Shown here: positions 17,719 to 26,170 of the stretch, piece after piece
Position numbering within the stretch: position 1 is the first letter of the stretch
Layout: each line of letters opens with the position of its first letter
DNA from: UBA117 sp049975245
GTDB lineage: Archaea; Methanobacteriota; Methanobacteria; Methanobacteriales; Methanobacteriaceae
Assembly: GCA_049975245.1 (NCBI GenBank)
Contig: JBNGDB010000001.1
Coordinates: 62,001-126,000 of the forward strand
DNA: 64,000 bases
Direction of reading: 5' to 3'
The notes under the pieces: model-generated
What the model saw: only the letters and a program-made list of their open reading frames with translations
What the model was told of the DNA's origin: nothing
Database searches by the model: none
Made by a program: the position numbers and the translations under genes

Positions 17719-19023
17719 ATGTCTTTCCTAAAACATACCTTCTCACTATTTTTTACACAGATAGCTGCTACCCTATTAATTACAGTTATCTCTATTGTTA
17801 ACGCCCGATACTTAGGGCCTAGCGGCCTGGGAATTATGAGCCTGGTAGTGGTGGTTTTGACCTTACTGGCCATGTTTGGTAATTTAGGTATTGGTCTGTC
17901 CAATATTTTCTATGGTGGGAAAAAAAGGTATACATGGGAGGAATTAGCCAGCAATTCCCTAATTTCTGCACTAATATTAGGATCCATCCTAATTGTTGCA
18001 GGTATTGTTTATTTCTTATATTTTTCAGAAAACATCATCCCCCAAACCGGCATGGAATTACTGGTAGCTATAAGTTTTTTACTGCCTTTCATGCTTATAA
18101 TAAACTATTTCCAGTCTATACTGTTGGGACAGTACCGTATAAAGGAGTATAATCTCACCACCATACTTCAGAACTTAATGTACCTCGTTTTTATAATTAT
18201 AAATTTTACAGTGATAAATGGCGGAGTTCAGGGAGTTATAATCTCCTATGTACTGGCGGTTCTTCTAACATCAATACTTTTAATATTCAGAGTTAAAACC
18301 TTAAAGCGAATAGCCTTTAATTTTAAAATATTCAGTAAAACCATCCAATTCGGGGTAAAAGGTTACATTGGTAATGTAATCCAATTTTTTAATTACCGTA
18401 TAGACATGCTTATATTAAATTTTCTATTGGGAACAGCCAGTGTAGGATATTACACCATCTCAGTTAGTCTGGTAGAAGCTTTATGGTATTTCCCCAATGC
18501 AATTGGTACCTTACTACTTTCAAGAACTCCTAAATTAAAAACTGAAGATGTTAACAAATCTACTCCTCTAGTTTCCCGTAATGCTTTTTTTATAACCATA
18601 ATACTGGGGATTATACTTTTTATATTCGCCCGATTCATCATAGTTCTTCTTTTTGGAAACAAGTATTTACCTTCAGTTGAGCCATTATGGTTTCTCATAC
18701 CAGGGATAGTGGCTTTAAGCATATGTAAAGTGCTTGGAAATGAACTTGCCGGACGGGGAAAACCAATAATCAATACTTATATTTCTATAACTTCATTAGT
18801 AGTTAATGTTCCCTTAAATTTTCTTTTTATACCTCAATTAGGCATTTCCGGGTCTGCATTAGCATCCACAATATCATACATGGTGAGTGCTGTTTTAACC
18901 CTAGTATATTTCAGTAGAATATCCAATAATAAAATATCCGATCTTATAATCATAAAAAAATCAGATCTAGATATTTATTGGAGTTTATTAGCTGGTTTAA
19001 AAGATAAAATAAGTAATAAATAA
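17719..19023 (+). CDS. Oligosaccharide flippase (Wzx/MATE-type polysaccharide transporter)
   Basis: This 434-residue protein has about 12 hydrophobic helices and the family's N-terminal pattern NARYLGPSGLGIMSLVVV. It probably flips lipid-linked glycan units across the membrane. The only strong ribosome site, GGGAGG at 17685-17690, lies 28 bases before ATG 17719. No ATG, GTG or TTG lies in frame between them, so the start is either weakly served or uses a rare codon. It is the last plus-strand gene before the glycosyltransferases on the other strand. Confidence 0.87.
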   Translation: MSFLKHTFSLFFTQIAATLLITVISIVNARYLGPSGLGIMSLVVVVLTLLAMFGNLGIGLSNIFYGGKKRYTWEELASNSLISALILGSILIVAGIVYFLYFSENIIPQTGMELLVAISFLLPFMLIINYFQSILLGQYRIKEYNLTTILQNLMYLVFIIINFTVINGGVQGVIISYVLAVLLTSILLIFRVKTLKRIAFNFKIFSKTIQFGVKGYIGNVIQFFNYRIDMLILNFLLGTASVGYYTISVSLVEALWYFPNAIGTLLLSRTPKLKTEDVNKSTPLVSRNAFFITIILGIILFIFARFIIVLLFGNKYLPSVEPLWFLIPGIVALSICKVLGNELAGRGKPIINTYISITSLVVNVPLNFLFIPQLGISGSALASTISYMVSAVLTLVYFSRISNNKISDLIIIKKSDLDIYWSLLAGLKDKISNK

Positions 19024-19069
19024 TATCTAAATTTATATCTAAATTATAATGAAATTTTAAATAATGAAT

Positions 19070-19141
19070 TTTTAATCCTTTGAAACTTGATCTTGAAGTT
19101 ATAAATATTGTTTTAATCTTTTGAAGCTTGGTCCAGAAGTT
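19070..19141. repeat. Imperfect tandem copy of a glycosyltransferase 3' end
   Basis: The 31 bases at 19111-19141, which encode the last residues and stop of the minus-strand glycosyltransferase, recur at 19070-19100 with five mismatches (26 of 31 identical), a period of 41. The outer copy would also read as a similar ending with a stop in the same place. It therefore looks like a tandem duplication of the gene end. Confidence 0.6.
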
Positions 19142-20381
19142 CTGCAAATTTTCTGGCCATATTTTCATGGGAATAATTGATTATTTTTTCATTTCCAGAA
19201 TATAAAACCTGACCATATTCTTGGTATTGGCGGTAATATTCCTTAATCACTTCTTTTATCTGGGGTATGGTCTTCACCGAATTTCCAGTCTGGGTTTCTT
19301 GGAGAATGTCCGGCACACAACCTCTGGTTATGCCTTGGGATATGATCGGTCTTTTAGCCGATAGATATTCAAATATTTTACCGGTACACACCCCTATTTC
19401 ATCTGGATGATCCCACATTAAAAGTAAGAGTATCTGGGACTCTCTCTGTTTTTGAATTACTTCATCCTTTTTTATCATCCCATGAACCTTTATCACACCT
19501 TCCAAATTGTATTTATTAGCTTCTTCCTCTAACCAGCTTTCTAGTGGCCCATAAAAATTTAGTTCTAAATCATTAATATTTATAGTCCCTTCTCGAATAA
19601 GTTCACTTAAAGCTTTAAATAATGGTTCTGGATTTCTTTTGCCCTTGTATAACTGGCCAGTGTAGGTTATGCTAAATTTATCCTTTAAGGGCGTGCCGGG
19701 ATTTAGTTCCTGGGGGTCAAATCCATTGGGAATGGAATAGACATCTTCTTTATTGTGCAGTTTCATGAGGTCCTCCACCAGAGGTGGGGAGACTGTGGTC
19801 AATATATCTGCATCTTGCAATGTTTTAAGTTCTAATCTGCTCTCGAAAAATTTCCTAAAATTCGTGTATTTATAATAATGGTTCTGGGTCCATAAATCTC
19901 TAAAATCTGCAAGCCATGGTATATGGTACTTCTTTTTAATTTCACTGCCAATGAGGTGGGTGGTTAGGGGTAGGGCTGAGCTGATAACAGCATCAATTGT
20001 TTCATCTTCCATTAATTTATCTACCCTTGAAATTACAGGTTTTGTCCATGTTTTCTGCCCATCGGGATAGGCGAAAATTTCTTCCCATACTCGGGATAGT
20101 CTTTCGAACCATGATCTCCTATTCTTATAGGTTTTTGTTTGTAACTGGTCCTTAACTGTGGTTTGAGTATTAAAACCTAACATTTTCTTCCAGGAAGTCA
20201 TTAAATCCTGGTAATCTACTTCTATAACAGAAGAATTATCATCATTATCTTTAGATTGGGGGGTGATTATAACTGGGTTCCATCCGTATTTAGGGAGATA
20301 TTTGGCCAAACCCCTTAAACGTACAGATCCAATATTTTCCTTTTCATGGTAATAATAAGCAATAATTAAAACATTTTTCAT
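19113..20381 (-). CDS. Glycosyltransferase, GT4-like
   Basis: This 422-residue GT-B protein starts MKNVLIIAYYYHEKENIGS. Its acceptor half has the loop SVRLRGLAKYLPKYGW and its donor half has FSITYTGQLYKGKRNPEP and EIGVCTGKIFEYLSAKRPI, the EX7E-like region. GGGGAAACTTA precedes ATG 20381. It is one of four GT4-type enzymes here that would build the repeat unit. Sugar specificity cannot be read from the sequence. Confidence 0.85.
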   Translation of the reverse strand: MKNVLIIAYYYHEKENIGSVRLRGLAKYLPKYGWNPVIITPQSKDNDDNSSVIEVDYQDLMTSWKKMLGFNTQTTVKDQLQTKTYKNRRSWFERLSRVWEEIFAYPDGQKTWTKPVISRVDKLMEDETIDAVISSALPLTTHLIGSEIKKKYHIPWLADFRDLWTQNHYYKYTNFRKFFESRLELKTLQDADILTTVSPPLVEDLMKLHNKEDVYSIPNGFDPQELNPGTPLKDKFSITYTGQLYKGKRNPEPLFKALSELIREGTININDLELNFYGPLESWLEEEANKYNLEGVIKVHGMIKKDEVIQKQRESQILLLLMWDHPDEIGVCTGKIFEYLSAKRPIISQGITRGCVPDILQETQTGNSVKTIPQIKEVIKEYYRQYQEYGQVLYSGNEKIINYSHENMARKFAELLDQASKD

Positions 20382-20519
20382 TAAGTTTCCCCTTTAAATA
20401 TTACAAATTCATCCTAATTTTTTATTAAATATTTAAATAAAAATTCATAGCCAGTATTTCCAGCTTTTTATTAAATTATAAATTTCATAGATTGTTTCAA
20501 GGTTTTATAAAATTCAAAG

Positions 20520-21644
20520 TTATTCTTTAAGCACATTGGACCATTTTTCTTCAACAATATCTATTTTAAATTGTGAAAAAATCTCTTCATTAGCATTCCT
20601 TGAAATCCTATTTAAATTATCCCTATTTATTGCTTTAATTATTCCAGTAACTATGGTGGGGGGATTATTATTTTTCATTAAAAATCCATTTTCTCCATTT
20701 TCAATTATTTCAGGTATGGATCCTACACTGTTGGCCAGTACTGGTGTTCCACAGGCCATAGCTTCTAGCATTAGATTGGGAAGACCTTCGGTATAGGAGG
20801 GTATCACAATTAATTTTAAATTATTTAAATGGATGGGAAGTTCCTCATCAGATATCCACCCCTTAAATTCCGCCTTATCCTGGAGATTTTCATCTGAAAT
20901 GTACTGTTTAACTTCTTCTTCCAGGTCCCCTTCTCCACAGATACTGAAATTTATAGGGCAGCCCTTTTTAATTAGAATATTTGCTGCTTCTAAAAAGTTC
21001 ATAATACCCTTTTCTCTGCTTAATCTGCCTACATATCCTACCTGTTCTTCCCGTTCTTCTATCTCCTTTTTTATATTGAATTTGTTAAAATCTATAATGT
21101 GTTCCATGGCAGTGACTATTTTATCTCTGTATTTTTCCAGTTGAAATTCTTTTATTTGTCCTTCCGAGTTGACTATAATCTGATCTGAGAATCTACAGGA
21201 TATACTGGAAAGTAAAGATATAGGTCCGGTTAATGTGTCATTTTTAGCCCGGGCAGTACTGGTAGGTGAACCAGCAAATATTAACACCACCTTTTTACCA
21301 TAGATCTTAGAAAGAAAAAGGGGTAGAATTAGTCCTTGAGCCCCTATATAGAATATTATAGTGTCTAAATTTTTTATAATCTTATCTAACTGTATTAAGT
21401 ATTTAAATTGGGTTTTAATATAATTAAAAATCCTGGAAATCGTTGAATGTTTGAGTTCATGGTCAATACTATAAACGTGACAGTTTTCTCCACATTCTTC
21501 TTTTAAATTGGCACCAAGGCCTCCAGTTATAAGGTAAACTTCACGGCTTATAGATTTAATAATTCTGAAAAGTTTTTGCACCGGTACAAAGCCGGCCTTG
21601 GTTACAGAAAGAGTTATGATTGCTATATTATTTTTATTTGACAT
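20520..21644 (-). CDS. Glycosyltransferase family 4
   Basis: This 374-residue GT-B enzyme has the clear donor signature VGYVGRLSREKGIMNFLEA and PSYTEGLPNLMLEAMACGTP, with both glutamates of the EX7E motif. It is probably cytoplasmic and membrane-associated, adding one hexose-type sugar to the lipid-linked chain. CAGGAATCATA precedes ATG 21644. It is 27 bases from the acetyltransferase remnant upstream, so the two were likely co-transcribed. Confidence 0.9.
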   Translation of the reverse strand: MSNKNNIAIITLSVTKAGFVPVQKLFRIIKSISREVYLITGGLGANLKEECGENCHVYSIDHELKHSTISRIFNYIKTQFKYLIQLDKIIKNLDTIIFYIGAQGLILPLFLSKIYGKKVVLIFAGSPTSTARAKNDTLTGPISLLSSISCRFSDQIIVNSEGQIKEFQLEKYRDKIVTAMEHIIDFNKFNIKKEIEEREEQVGYVGRLSREKGIMNFLEAANILIKKGCPINFSICGEGDLEEEVKQYISDENLQDKAEFKGWISDEELPIHLNNLKLIVIPSYTEGLPNLMLEAMACGTPVLANSVGSIPEIIENGENGFLMKNNNPPTIVTGIIKAINRDNLNRISRNANEEIFSQFKIDIVEEKWSNVLKE

Positions 21645-21671
21645 TATGATTCCTGATAATATTTGTAAAAG

Positions 21672-22213
21672 TTATTCACGATTTTTTATGAACTTAGCCG
21701 GGATTCCGCCTACAATAGACTTAGTTGCCACGTCTTTGGTAACTACTGAGTTGGCTCCGATTATGGCACCATCACCAATGCTAACACCAGGCAGTACCAC
21801 TACCCGGGCACCTATCCACACGTCTTCGCCTATGTTCACCGGTGCAGAATACATGCCCTGCTTTCTGATAGGCACATCTGACTGTTTATATTCATGGGTG
21901 CTGGTCAGTATTACTGATTCAAAACCTATTATAGAGTATTTCCCGATTTTTATACCTCCCCTTCCATCTAATACCACGCCGTTAGCCACGCCGGCACTAT
22001 CTTCAAGGGAGATCTTCTGGGGGTGGAGCAGTTTAACATTGTCTGCCACGGAAACATTACTTCCCAATTTTTGCAGTAACCTTTCAAGAAATGGCTTTCT
22101 ATAGTGTTACCAATTCCATAAGAAATTTTAGAGGCAATATGGGTATAGAAAAGCCATAATATCATGTCGTTCGTATTTTTACCATACTCGTGAACTGTTT
22201 CTTGATTTTCCAT
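21672..22213 (-). pseudogene. Sugar O-acetyltransferase (hexapeptide repeat), frameshifted
   Basis: Two frames together make one LbH acetyltransferase of about 180 residues. The N-terminal part reads from ATG 22213 (MENQETVHEYGKN... to ISYGIGNT), with GGGTGAAGAG before it. The rest continues in another frame from RKPFLERLLQKLGSN near 22095 to the stop at 21672. The C-terminal part has turns such as IGEDVWIG, IGDGAIIG and GGIPAKFIK, as in maltose/serine-type acetyltransferases. One base appears missing near 22100-22112, and a TAA blocks the second frame immediately upstream. The gene is either broken or carries a sequencing error. Translated alone, the second part would start inside the fold at 22067. 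Confidence 0.8.
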
Positions 22214-22307
22214 CTCTTCACCCGTGTAATTATGTTAAATTATTATTATTAAAAATTTATTGGTTAAGATTCATTGGATTTTATTGATTTATTTGTTTTA
22301 GAATATG

Positions 22308-22364
22308 TACCCACTAATTCTTGATATGTTTTTGATTATTTACCAACTAGTTCTTGATATATTT
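22308..22364. repeat. Imperfect tandem copy of a glycosyltransferase 3' end
   Basis: The 24 bases at 22341-22364, covering the C-terminal codons (YQELVGK) and the stop of the minus-strand glycosyltransferase, recur at 22308-22331 with three mismatches, a period of 33. This is the same arrangement as at 19070, 11853 and 45746. Confidence 0.55.
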
Positions 22365-23520
22365 CTTCTACCTGGGAGATGATCCGCTCCTGGGTTAGAT
22401 ATTTCCACACATATTCTTGGCCATTGGCCACCATTTCCTTACCCTTTTCAGGGTTAGATATTAAATAATTCATCTTATCTTTCAAATCTGCAACAGCACC
22501 ATATTTAAAGGTCAACCCGCAGGAGGCAGTATCTATGATGTCTGCACATCCACAGTTTAATGACACAATAACCGGAGTTTCACAAAGCAGTGATTCAAAA
22601 ACTACATTACCAAAAGATTCATAACTGGAGGGTAGTACAAAAATATCGGCATCAACATAGGCGCTTAACTTATCCTTACTGTCCAAGGCACCGGTAATGA
22701 TAACCTGTTCATTTAAATTAAATTTATCAATTAAAAGCATTAATTCTTGAATATAACCATCATCTGGACCTACAAGGACAAGTTTAGATTCTGAAACATT
22801 TTCCTGTAATGATTTGAAGGATTGAAGTAATGTTTCCAATCCCTTAATTTTATTTATACGACCCATGTAGAGAATAATCCTCTCCTGATCAGAAAGGTTA
22901 TACTGGGCCTGGAAAAGACCCTCCTCAGGTAAATCATTATAATAATCAGTATCAATGGCATTGGGGATAATAGTTTTTCTTATATCTCTAATAAATGGGA
23001 AAGTTTCCTTAGTTTTCTCTTCCTCCATGGGGGAGGTGAATATTAAATGGGATGCATCATGCACTATGTTGTCACCGTATAATTTATCGAAGATCATCTT
23101 TTGCCGGTTTTTACCCAAAAGCGGAGCAGAACCTCTAGGCTGAAGTACATAGGGCACATCATATTTCCGGGCGTAATAATGGACTATAACCGCTAACAAT
23201 GTGCGGTGTTCATGTATGTGAATAACATCATATTTTTTAATTTCTTCTCTGGCAACCATCGGTAAATAGTAGGGGGTTAAAAAATTCATATTCCGGGTTA
23301 GATAATTGGAAATATTCCTAAAATAATAGGTCTTGATACCGTCCACATCTACTGGTTTATTTTTTTCCACGTCCAAACGATATTTAAATCCGTCGGTGGT
23401 GAAAACAGTTACCTCATGACCTCTTTCCAAAAGAGATTTGGAGGTATCATAGGCAACTCGGGGAGGTCCCCCCGCCTCCCAGGATGGTTTGAAAAAGGGA
23501 GTAACCTGCAAAATTTTCAT
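22336..23520 (-). CDS. Glycosyltransferase family 4
   Basis: This GT-B enzyme of about 394 residues begins MKILQVTPFFKPSWEAGG and carries the donor motifs LYMGRINKIKGLETLLQSF and PSSYESFGNVVFESLLCETP. A longer frame opens at 23568, but ATG 23520 overlaps the TGA of the upstream glycosyltransferase as ATGA. That makes 23520 the natural coupled start. It is the second gene of a two-gene pair. Substrates are unknown. Confidence 0.9.
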   Translation of the reverse strand: MKILQVTPFFKPSWEAGGPPRVAYDTSKSLLERGHEVTVFTTDGFKYRLDVEKNKPVDVDGIKTYYFRNISNYLTRNMNFLTPYYLPMVAREEIKKYDVIHIHEHRTLLAVIVHYYARKYDVPYVLQPRGSAPLLGKNRQKMIFDKLYGDNIVHDASHLIFTSPMEEEKTKETFPFIRDIRKTIIPNAIDTDYYNDLPEEGLFQAQYNLSDQERIILYMGRINKIKGLETLLQSFKSLQENVSESKLVLVGPDDGYIQELMLLIDKFNLNEQVIITGALDSKDKLSAYVDADIFVLPSSYESFGNVVFESLLCETPVIVSLNCGCADIIDTASCGLTFKYGAVADLKDKMNYLISNPEKGKEMVANGQEYVWKYLTQERIISQVEEIYQELVGK

Positions 23521-24710
23521 ATAAGCTTCTCCAGGGTTTGCTGGAAATGTCTGGTAATATCCTCCCAATCATTTCTTTCAACATATTTACGGGCTTTTCT
23601 TCCTAATTTTACAATTTCTTCAGAGCCCAAATTATCCACCAATTTTAGAACATCTTCCGGTCCGTTGACATAGATTATACCGTTTCCTTCACCAAACTCC
23701 ATGGAGATACCGGGAAATCTGGTGGCAATAACTGGTTTTTCCATGGCCATATATTCATAAAGTTTAATGGGGACAATATCCTGCATTATCTCCTCGTCCT
23801 GATAAGCTGGAAGCAGGCATATGTTAGAGGCTGCAATAAACTCCGGTATTCGTTCATAGGGTTTTTTGCCAGTTAGGATCAGTTGATCATGTAGCTGATA
23901 TTTTTCTCTAATATCCACAAGATCATTGTAGGCGTCCCCATCTCCCACAATTAACAACTTGGTATGGGGATATTTATCTTTATTTTTACCCAGATCCTCT
24001 GCAATTTCCTTTATACCGGCAAAATTGTATATCCAACCCATAAAAAATAGTACATTATCCTCTTTTTTAATTGAATATTCTCTCCGGATTGAATCTCCAC
24101 TAATATCCGGTTTAAATCTTTTTAGATCTATACCGGCATCAATTATCATAGTGTTATCTTTATCTGCACCTAGTTCCACTGCAAGTTCAGCTAAACGTTT
24201 GTTTATGGTTATTACTTTGGTGGATTTTTTAAGTGTCTTCTTTTTCAGACTTTTACCTAAACTCTGGAAAATCTTCTCCGGAATCAATGCATACAAAACA
24301 TCAATCAAGTAGTATACAAAGGGTATGCCGTGTTTTTCGGCGGCGCGAGCTGCAAAGTAGGCATTTAAAAGTCCAAAAGCCAGGATAACATCTGGTTTAA
24401 ACTCTTTAATTTGTTGATTAATCTCTTTACTGTGGAAATAGGGGATGGTCATATAATCTATTAGGGGAATCTCAATAATACCCGGCCTGATAACAGTAAT
24501 CTTGGCATTATCTACCACTTTACTAATATCAGGGTATATCTTTCTTCTAACATAGACTCCCTTCCACTTTTTGTCCTTCCTCCGCCAATCAATACCAAAA
24601 TCAATAACCCTTATATCATGGCCCTTTGCAGATAAACGGTCCATAAGATGGTGTTGTTGGTGTGGATTTCGAAGCAACCAATCTGATTCTTGAACTAACA
24701 ATATTTTCAT
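23517..24710 (-). CDS. Glycosyltransferase family 4
   Basis: This 397-residue GT-B protein has VLFFMGWIYNFAGIKEIAEDL and the donor region AYQDEEIMQDIVPIKLYEYMAMEKPVI (shown over a short span), with its catalytic glutamate in LYEYMA. AAGGGAAAGAT precedes ATG 24710. It overlaps the next glycosyltransferase by four bases, so the two are likely made in step. Sugar specificity is unknown. Confidence 0.88.
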   Translation of the reverse strand: MKILLVQESDWLLRNPHQQHHLMDRLSAKGHDIRVIDFGIDWRRKDKKWKGVYVRRKIYPDISKVVDNAKITVIRPGIIEIPLIDYMTIPYFHSKEINQQIKEFKPDVILAFGLLNAYFAARAAEKHGIPFVYYLIDVLYALIPEKIFQSLGKSLKKKTLKKSTKVITINKRLAELAVELGADKDNTMIIDAGIDLKRFKPDISGDSIRREYSIKKEDNVLFFMGWIYNFAGIKEIAEDLGKNKDKYPHTKLLIVGDGDAYNDLVDIREKYQLHDQLILTGKKPYERIPEFIAASNICLLPAYQDEEIMQDIVPIKLYEYMAMEKPVIATRFPGISMEFGEGNGIIYVNGPEDVLKLVDNLGSEEIVKLGRKARKYVERNDWEDITRHFQQTLEKLI

Positions 24711-24804
24711 ATCTTTCCCTTGAAATTATCATTTATAAGTATAATATACACTAGGAGGTTTAATATAAATAATTATATTATCATTACATTGTTTATGGCA
24801 ATTT

Positions 24805-24892
24805 CCAATATCTTAAATTCTACAAACCATTTTTAAACATTGCCAATATCTTAAGCCAATATCTTAAATTCTACAAACCATTTTTAAACATT
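24805..24892. repeat. 37-bp direct repeat, two copies
   Basis: A 37-base unit at 24805-24841 recurs exactly at 24856-24892, a period of 51. A third short piece of it (CCAATATCTTAA) lies between them from 24843. It sits in the 226-base gap before the epimerase stop. It carries no obvious hairpin and no reading frame. Confidence 0.85.
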
Positions 24893-24936
24893 ATTTTACC
24901 AAAAATTAAAAATATAGTTGAAATTAATTGAAATTT

Positions 24937-25935
24937 TCAGTCAAATTCAGCACTTTCTTCAATGTCGTCCCAGTTATCCAGGAACCATTGATGGGTCTTT
25001 TTTAAACCGTCCTCAAATTTCATTTTAGGTTTGTAATCTAAAAGTTTTTTAGCCTTCTCAATGGAGGATAACAGTTTAGTTTTAGCATCCCAATCTCTGC
25101 GAGGCATGTAAGCTATACCTTCGCTGTTTCCAGTAAGCTGGTTTACCATATTAGCCATATCAATAACCTGGTGATCCTTGCCTGAACCAAGGTTTATGGC
25201 CTCGCCAATGGCCTCTTCTTTTATCCCCATGCTGAGCAATCCGTTTATAATATCGTCAACATAGGTCCAGTCCCGGGTTTCTGATCCGTCGCCGGTTATG
25301 GGCAGCGGCTGACTGGTCATGGACCAGTAGAAAAAGTTAGGAATTACATTACGGTATTTTCCTGGAACTTCTCCCGGTCCGAAAACATTGAAAAACCGGG
25401 CATTAACAATAGGTAAATCATATAGGTTGTGGAAGTAATTAGTATATAATTCTCCCAGCAATTTGGTTATCTGGTAAGGAGTATGAAGACTTATAGATAT
25501 ATCATGTTCTTCAAAAGGCATTTTAGATTCAAGACCATATACTCCGCACCCAGAAGAAGAATAGACAAATCTTTCCACTCCAATTAGATGAGCGTACTGT
25601 AAGACCTTTAGTATACCTAAACCATTTACCATTAAATCCTTTTTAGGATTGTCCACTGAATTCTGGTTGGCAAAATGAGCAGCTAAATGAAACACATAAT
25701 CTGGTTTTTCCTTAAAAACCCTTTTTAAAACTTCATCATCTAATATGTCTCCTTTAATAAACTCTATATTATCTGCTTTAGGAGTGTTCCATTCATAAGC
25801 CGATGAAAGGTCATCTAGAATAATAACTTTTTCGGTACCTAGATCTGAAAGTTTACGGCTTAAATTACTCCCGACACAGCCAGATCCTCCTGTTACAAGT
25901 ACGGTGGTTCCTTTGTATTCATTTAATATGCTCAT
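24937..25935 (-). CDS. NAD-dependent sugar-nucleotide epimerase/dehydratase (extended SDR)
   Basis: This 332-residue SDR has GGSGCVGSNLSRKL at the nucleotide site, catalytic SSSGCGVYG and YQITK, and the substrate stretch ARFFNVFGPGEVPGKYRNV. The pattern GDGSETRDWTYVDDI is typical of UDP-glucose/UDP-glucuronate epimerases. GAGGTAAAATA precedes ATG 25935. It probably feeds a sugar nucleotide into the neighbouring transferases. The exact product is not determinable by eye. Confidence 0.86.
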   Translation of the reverse strand: MSILNEYKGTTVLVTGGSGCVGSNLSRKLSDLGTEKVIILDDLSSAYEWNTPKADNIEFIKGDILDDEVLKRVFKEKPDYVFHLAAHFANQNSVDNPKKDLMVNGLGILKVLQYAHLIGVERFVYSSSGCGVYGLESKMPFEEHDISISLHTPYQITKLLGELYTNYFHNLYDLPIVNARFFNVFGPGEVPGKYRNVIPNFFYWSMTSQPLPITGDGSETRDWTYVDDIINGLLSMGIKEEAIGEAINLGSGKDHQVIDMANMVNQLTGNSEGIAYMPRRDWDAKTKLLSSIEKAKKLLDYKPKMKFEDGLKKTHQWFLDNWDDIEESAEFD

Positions 25936-26023
25936 TATTTTACCTCACTCATTGATCACTATGAATCACATATATTATGATTAACTTCAAATTTAATAGA
26001 TAATTAATTCTAATCTGGTAATT

Positions 26024-26123
26024 ATTATACTTCTCAATTAATATTAATAGTTTTTTAATTGATTTAACAGATTACATTATACTTCTCAATTAATATTAAT
26101 AGTTTTTTAATTGATTTAACAGA
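26024..26123. repeat. 48-bp direct repeat, two perfect copies
   Basis: Bases 26024-26071 recur without change at 26076-26123, a period of 52. Inside each copy AATTAATATTAAT gives dyad symmetry. It lies in the 235-base gap between the epimerase start and the stop of the membrane transferase. The absence of mismatches suggests a recent event or active homogenisation. Confidence 0.9.
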
Positions 26124-26170
26124 GTAAATTATTTGATATTTATAACATTCTTAAACATGTTATTATTGTA

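Noticed and set aside
18950..19168. Overlapping 72-residue frame across the convergent gene ends
   Set aside because: It lies antisense to the flippase end and across the glycosyltransferase end, has low-complexity composition and no ribosome site.
24805..26123. CRISPR-like repeats
   Set aside because: Each unit occurs only twice, the copies are only 4-14 bases apart and the two families are unrelated, so no spacer array exists.
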